Assembly: GCA_036346205.1 (NCBI GenBank) | Contig: JARFJB010001945.1 | Coordinates: 977,501 to 1,041,500, forward strand | Direction of reading: 5' to 3' | Source of the DNA: Vesta saturnalis | Lineage: Eukaryota > Arthropoda > Insecta > Coleoptera > Lampyridae | DNA: 64,000 nt | In this document: piece after piece, positions 60,007 to 64,000 of the stretch | Layout of the letters: each line of letters opens with the position of its first letter | Numbering within the stretch: the first letter of the stretch is position 1 | Position numbers and translations under genes: made by a program | The notes under the pieces: generated by a model | Database searches by the model: none | Told to the model about the DNA's origin: nothing | The model's input: the letters and a program-made list of their open reading frames with translations, nothing else

Positions 60007-61765
60007 AACTTGCAAATTTACATATATTATGCGATTCAAAATATCTTTTAGATACCTTATTAATGTGCTTAATTCGAGACAATGACCATTTAACCGCAAT
60101 GTTTAACCGCAAATAGAAATGGAGTATGTTTGTCTAAACAGAAATTTAGGAGATTAAAATGTTTACATGTCGACAAGGTGAAAAATGTAAAGGCTACGTT
60201 CTAGATATTGTTTCATAGGTGAGGATGATTATGACGATGTTTCAATAAAGAGCCAGGTGCAGATTATGACAAAGAGGAGTGTGATAACAGCGCAGCATAA
60301 CAACTGCAAACTCAACCGGGTTGTTCATAATATTGTATGAACCTTTTAATCATGATTGTGAAAAATACACCCAATAATAACTACTAGATGCCATATAACA
60401 TAGAAGTAGCAACATCAGACTGGACACCTATTCAAAGGTTTTAAGTCAGACAAAAAGTTTGGGTGAATTTGCATCCGGTTTCTATTATCGACCTGTAGAT
60501 ATACATTTCTGACAAAAATTTCAAACCGAAAGTGCTTCAAAATTTGACATTTCCTGGTAACCATGTACTATATATACACATGCACAGTCCTATTAGATCT
60601 AGTGCAACCTGTATGCATCTAATTTTCTTCAAATTTGCAACAATCAATTGAAAAATTTAAAGTTTAACAATGTTCTGTCTATTATAACATTAAAACTCTA
60701 ATACAAAAGTGTCACACTGTCAGATCAAATAGAATTTGTTGGTTTGAGGTACATTTGCACCAATAAAGGTAACTTGCATACCATATTTACCATTGCAATA
60801 CATTGAGTGTACCTATGCATAGTATAATAGTTACAATGACAATGCATGCGTGTATATACAAAAATGTTAAATTTTGAGGCACTTCCTCAAATTTTGAAAA
60901 GGTATATCTATAGGTTATGCAGAGACCAATAAAAAAACCTGCTGCAAATCCACCCAGTAGGTTTTGTGTGATTAGAACTGAAAGCTATTGACACACTACG
61001 CGCCCCGGTCGGAGGAGAAACACGCTTGGGAACAATCTTATTAACAAAACTAGTGTTGAAATTATTTCTTTTCTTTCTTCCTTCTCAACACATGCGCCAT
61101 GAAGCATACATCAATTTCTGTCGCTACTCTAAAAAGCACTTTGGAAAAGTGTCTCTTAACTTGTGACATACTAGCAATCAACTCTTCTTCATCGTCCATT
61201 GCGGATACTAGAGTATTTTCTGGTGATTAAAGCGAATAACACTATCGAAAGTATGTATGAACTGTATCCCGGTCAGTGGAATTTATTTCTTTGTATTTCC
61301 TTTAGGTATGTAAAAGGTTGCGATATTTGTCATCACACTCAGTAAATTCTCACACAGAGCAGTCACGTGTCTTGCAATGTCATCCCAAATCTTACTTTCT
61401 TGCATTTTGTCTTTACAAAATCCATTTATTTGGAACTTTAATTTGACAACAGAATGGACTGGTGGGCAACAGAACGCATCGTACGTTTAATTCATATTTC
61501 GATTGTCGATATCAAAATGCACTTGGAGTAAAATAAATTTTTTTTTCTGGTCGTTGCAATTTAAAACTTGGTTAAACCAAACGTATAGGTCTATCAAAAT
61601 CTCACTTTATATATCCGCAATAGAATATCTAAAAAAAAATCTAATTAGTACATATGTTTCAGAGTTGAAACATAAATTTAACGTTATTTTGCGTCGAACA
61701 CACTACCATTACAATTTTTCTGAATATGAGTATACGGGTTACTACAGTAGTATATTAAAAAGCAA
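60007..61765. other. mostly unassigned; two small frames
   Basis: A 45-codon minus-strand frame (61199-61062, MDDEEELIASMSQVKRHFSK...) has an acidic start reminiscent of accessory proteins of insect DNA transposons, but is too short to name. A 113-codon plus-strand frame (61503-61844) runs into a palindromic element and is unlikely to be real. Otherwise nothing recognised. Confidence 0.3.
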
Positions 61766-61866
61766 GTTTCATAAGACAAGTCTTGAAACACGAATGCAAG
61801 TTGAAAAAAACGAGTGGCGTAGCCACGAGTCTTTTAAAGAATGAGTGCTGCAAGGTCTTATGAAAC
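61766..61866. mobile_element. 101-bp palindromic miniature element
   Basis: Perfect 12-bp inverted ends GTTTCATAAGAC (61766-61777) and GTCTTATGAAAC (61855-61866). Inside lies the hairpin GTGGC-GTA-GCCAC (61814-61826) in the context CGAGTGGCGTAGCCACGAGT. I have the impression that this word is common in beetle and other insect repeats, but cannot verify that here. Confidence 0.6.
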
Positions 61867-61907
61867 ACGTTATTAATGCCATTTTTACGCCGTTTTTAAA
61901 CAAACTT

Positions 61908-62224
61908 TTTTACTTTAGTTGATTTAGGGATTTTTGTACCGGTTCGTAATGTCTTAATTTTAAAAGTGAAAATTTGATCTAGTCACCTTTTTTTATCCGA
62001 ATTCTGTCACAAAACACGAAAATGGAAGATAATCAACATAATCTAGCATGTACGCACGCCCCCCGCAATACGTGAAATTGCCAAAAATACGGTCACGAAT
62101 TTGCTCACACCAAAGTTCTCCACTGGGCGCATCCAGATCAAGGTTTGCCAACCTAAAAAGGTTCGTAAAATGTTCCGTGAATATGGCTGTAATGACATCG
62201 GAGATGATGAGCGCGTTTCTTAAT
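61908..62224 (+). repeat. dispersed repeat, copy 2
   Basis: Same family and orientation as 27098-27440, with a 35-bp deletion relative to it. It follows the palindromic element by about 40 bp. Confidence 0.8.
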
Positions 62225-64000
62225 GTCTATTAGAGTATCATCCAATTCTTACCTATACGATTCACTTCATGAGGTAATTTTTGAACTAATGTTTTTATCA
62301 CCAAAAATATAAAGTAAAATAATCCAATGAATACCTAATTGAGAAATAACGTTAATTAAAAAACAAACAGGTAAATAAAGAATAAATTAATTTCGTGATT
62401 TATAGTGTTTAAAGAGTCACTACCCTGAAGAACAAGAAATAAAAAATCTTTTTCTTTAAGATTACCGTTTTCGTGTTAATGAACTCACTACATATTTTAA
62501 TAAGTTTTCTGTAAAAGTCTTTGTTAGCAAACAAACTAAAAATCGATCCTAACTTTTATGCAAGCAGATCATCTGTGTATGATAGGTGTAAGGTGTTCAA
62601 ACTTATGATTACCAAAGATGTTTTAGCTAAATTATTGGCGGTATACAAATATTGTCAAACTAAACAAAAGGGAGAAAATCATATTCGGTTTTAACAACGT
62701 TAAACGTTAAAATTTTTAACGTGGAATGACCTCAATAAAACAACAAAGATACAACAACCCATTACAATGTATAACAAAACAATTCAATCTTCAAAATGGT
62801 TTAAGCCTGGCATGATGCCAAAAAGCCAGATTCTACTACTTATTGCAGCCCACACGCTGAGACTTGTTCCGATGCCCTTGTATGCAATGAGTGGGTCGAA
62901 ACACGCCAACATAAATATAACTGACAGATATCCCCCAGCCAAGCCAACATAACATTCCACAACATATAAAAGATTTGCAATGCTTATTTATGTTAAAAAA
63001 GAATTGTTTTCTGAATAGACAAATGCGTCAGTTGAGTATGCGGAACGGATACGCTTGTGGGTTTATCATTAACTTTAAAGGAAGGAAATGAAAAACGTGC
63101 GTCGGAAGAGCCGGTACCTCGATAAACTTATGAGAAAACAATAGGTATTCATAGATCTACTGCTTAGCGTACGCGCCACATCATTTTTAATTTAGTAATT
63201 TATAATCGATATGCTATCTAATTTTTTAGACTTAAAACTACAATCCGCCCCTCATATTGTTTTCGCATGCGACCTTCGCCGTATACCTACATATATTAAC
63301 CCCAACAACGGAGAGCGTTCTTTGTTTACGCCCTCTTTGAATAATATATGTTAAGGAAACAAATTGTCAAGCAAGGTAAATTCTACCCGACTTGCATTAC
63401 GGTTGAGGGAAGAACATAATGTACAGTTCCGTTTTACATTTTAACCAACAAACAATTAATACAACTCGTTCGCCTTTATGTTTCATGGATTACGCTTTGA
63501 GCTATTTTAAACTTGTCCTCGTTTCAAATTATGTTTTGTTAGATAAACGACAGATGTAAATTAATGTTGTGCCACAATAAGACTTTGATTACATTAGATA
63601 ATGTGAAACCGACTGAAATACTTCCGTTACATTTTATAATTGTTCGATCAACGTATAAATAAATAAACACATCGATAAAAAACTTGTCTTGCTTTTAAGT
63701 TACTGAAAAATTTTGAACTGGATAATCATATTAAAAAAGTTGAAAAATGGAGCTTAAAAAATATGATATTCGTAGCGACCTAGTTACTCGATACTATTAG
63801 AATAAAATCCCAAAAATAAGACTGATATATTTAAAGCAGCGGACCGAAATTCTTACTTTACATTTACACTACACATTCGAACTGCATAGCTCAGTTTCAC
63901 TTCTCATGGAAGAGTATAAAAATATCATTAACATGTATAATTTTAGTGTAGTATAATCAATATAATTATAAGCAACAAAATTTAACACTAAGACGTTATA
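62225..64000. other. non-coding or unassigned
   Basis: No named element. A 60-odd-residue stop-free stretch on the minus strand (about 62960-62770) reads GGYLSVIFMLACFDPLIAYK and then GIGTSLSVWAAISSRIWLF, membrane-like and flanked by stops; I cannot place it. It might be a decayed exon. The plus strand over the same bases is also open (62767-62952). Confidence 0.3.

Overview
This is a stretch of insect genome, AT-rich (about two thirds A+T by eye), with no convincing host protein-coding gene and a very dense load of decayed mobile elements. Long (TA)n runs, mariner-type and piggyBac transposases, Jockey-like, R1-like and Penelope-like retroelements and many TACAGGGTG-type terminal repeats together point to an insect, perhaps a beetle; the order cannot be fixed from the sequence.

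The dominant theme is one transposase lineage. At least twelve remnants of a mariner-type (IS630-Tc1-mariner) transposase occur on both strands. Where countable, 41 residues separate the second and third catalytic Asp (HDGxPPH ... SPDLTPLDFFLWGY), so I call them DD41D elements and letter them A to K: A 785-2491, B 3185-6498, C 7135-7858, D 16628-17205, E 17542-18378, F 18379-19160, G 20019-23199, H 42570-44380, a solo coding remnant 48270-48600, K 48989-49857, I 49858-51534, J 51543-52475. Most carry long terminal inverted repeats (TIRs) of 100-630 bp, and several are short deletion derivatives that keep only the 3' third of the transposase. Many abut (TA)n microsatellites.

Other elements: a DD34D mauritiana-type mariner fragment (2490-3082); a 1.70 kb TIR element with a perfect 9-bp target duplication inside the transposase of B (3417-5116); a 3.70 kb piggyBac flanked by TTAA (12263-15962) that carries a small R1-like gag insertion; a CpG-rich inverted-repeat element (24820-25690); a fragment of a protein family dispersed in invertebrate genomes but of unknown function (29937-30880); two inverted Penelope-like copies (35772-42480), one of them split by a 4.5 kb Jockey-like LINE (36222-40692); a PIF/Harbinger transposase fragment (56270-56716); and a second LINE (56880-60006).

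Unusual structures are a 42-bp tandem/inverted repeat next to element G, the 0.6 kb foldback arms of G with an apparently perfect 251-bp tandem duplication in its transposase, a series of GACGCC-containing degenerate repeats, and a pair of X-box-like motifs in a GC-rich island at 45.8-45.9 kb. The stretches 7.9-12.2, 27.5-29.6, 31.6-35.2, 44.5-48.2, 52.7-55.5 and 62.2-64.0 kb hold nothing I can name. All transposase and reverse transcriptase genes are broken, so nothing here looks autonomous; A is the least damaged DD41D copy.
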